A DNA stretch of 64,000 bases from assembly GCF_001593605.1 (NCBI RefSeq), contig NZ_CP012836.1, forward strand, positions 3,414,501 through 3,478,500. Direction: 5' to 3'. Shown here one piece after another: positions 63,638 to 64,000 of this stretch. Position 1 is the stretch's first letter, and every line of letters starts with the position of its first letter. The notes under the pieces were generated by a model. The model ran no database searches and was not told where the DNA came from. It saw only the letters and a program-made list of their open reading frames with translations. The DNA is from Algoriphagus sanaruensis (GTDB lineage Bacteria > Bacteroidota > Bacteroidia > Cytophagales > Cyclobacteriaceae). Position numbers and translations under genes: made by a program.

Positions 63638-64000
63638 TTATCTGGAGGAAAACAGGGCGATTCGATTTCCTTCAGAATCTAAAAATACCGCCATAAATCC
63701 GATTTCTGGAGAAATTTGTCTTTTTTCAATCAAAATTTTTCCACCAAAATCTGGAATCAGACTCAATTCCTTGGAACAATCTTCTGAATTCAGGTAAATC
63801 AGAGGTCCTGCCATTTCGCTAGTTGCATAGAATTTCTCATGGAAAACCAGACTTCCAGGTGCGCCATTTCCTTCTGAATTTGGAAACCAAGCCATTTGAA
63901 AGTCCCCCATCACTTGCTTGGAAAGTTTGCACCCAAAGACATTTTCATAGAAAGTGATAGCACGGTCCATATCTCGGACTGGAATCTCAAACCAACCTAC
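63638..64000 (-). CDS. VOC family protein, N terminus cut by window edge
   Basis: This is a minus-strand glyoxalase-like protein whose frame continues to the right edge, so its start is outside the window. The visible part begins VGWFEIPVRDMDRAITFYENVFG and continues with a second half ending GFMAVFLDSEGNRIALFSS, both typical of a VOC domain. Metal ligands cannot be placed with certainty. Around 120 residues are visible. Confidence 0.85.
   Translation of the reverse strand, partial: VGWFEIPVRDMDRAITFYENVFGCKLSKQVMGDFQMAWFPNSEGNGAPGSLVFHEKFYATSEMAGPLIYLNSEDCSKELSLIPDFGGKILIEKRQISPEIGFMAVFLDSEGNRIALFSSR

Overview
The window looks like chromosomal DNA of a Bacteroidota member. It most resembles an aerobic, sugar-degrading Cytophagales/Cyclobacteriaceae bacterium of the Algoriphagus type; this placement is inference from gene content. 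Supporting features are split PntAA/PntAB transhydrogenase subunits, SusD-free lipoprotein glycosidases, a ThuA/sugar-dehydrogenase/PKD/cytochrome fusion, Gfo/Idh/MocA oxidoreductases, DUF3472 and NIPSNAP proteins, weak Shine-Dalgarno signals and moderately AT-rich DNA. No rRNA, tRNA or CRISPR array was recognised.

Layout. 1-6.5 kb: the N-terminal part of an S9 (DPP4-type) peptidase cut by the left edge, two glycosyltransferases around an LpxH-like metallophosphoesterase, and a BlaR1-like M56 peptidase with a BlaI-type repressor whose two palindromic operators are visible. 6.7-13.4 kb: a GH63-like glucosidase overlapping rnhB, a lipocalin-like protein and the pnt operon. 13.8-23 kb: two Gfo/Idh/MocA oxidoreductases, a DUF3472 lipoprotein, a zinc alcohol dehydrogenase, a DUF3575 protein, a haem-binding protein, purN and a RibD-like reductase. 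A 166-bp imperfect palindrome lies just before purN.

23.2-25.9 kb holds the most striking structure: a tyrosine recombinase followed by two small gene cassettes separated by integron attC-like sites. Each cassette's left boundary is complementary over 9-10 nt to the R''-like box at its own right end, which is the diagnostic signature of integron cassettes. The recombinase is not a classical IntI. It carries two HARP-like repeats at its N terminus and lacks the IntI-specific insertion. I regard this as an integron-like system in Bacteroidota.

26-33.7 kb is ordinary: VOC protein, cupin, purH, cysS, M28 peptidase, a LacI regulator and galK. 33.7-38 kb looks like an island. A tight four-gene operon (membrane protein, unknown protein, YaaA-like protein, GIY-YIG-like protein) is divergent from a WYL regulator and is followed by an AT-rich uracil-DNA-glycosylase-like gene. 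It is a candidate stress or defence module.

38-50 kb carries carbohydrate-related lipoproteins (GH3, ThuA fusion, sulfatase, SMP-30) and small proteins. An unexplained ~106-bp-period degenerate tandem repeat lies at about 48.17-48.63 kb, with a minus-strand terminator beside it. 50.2-60.8 kb is an L-rhamnose module: RhaI isomerase, a small membrane protein and an NCS1-type permease on the minus strand; a bifunctional RhaEW aldolase/dehydrogenase, a GntR regulator, a rhamnulokinase and the LutABC lactate oxidation proteins on the plus strand. Together they would convert L-rhamnose to DHAP and lactate, and lactate to pyruvate. The window ends with two tandem paralogous histidine kinases and a VOC protein cut by the right edge.
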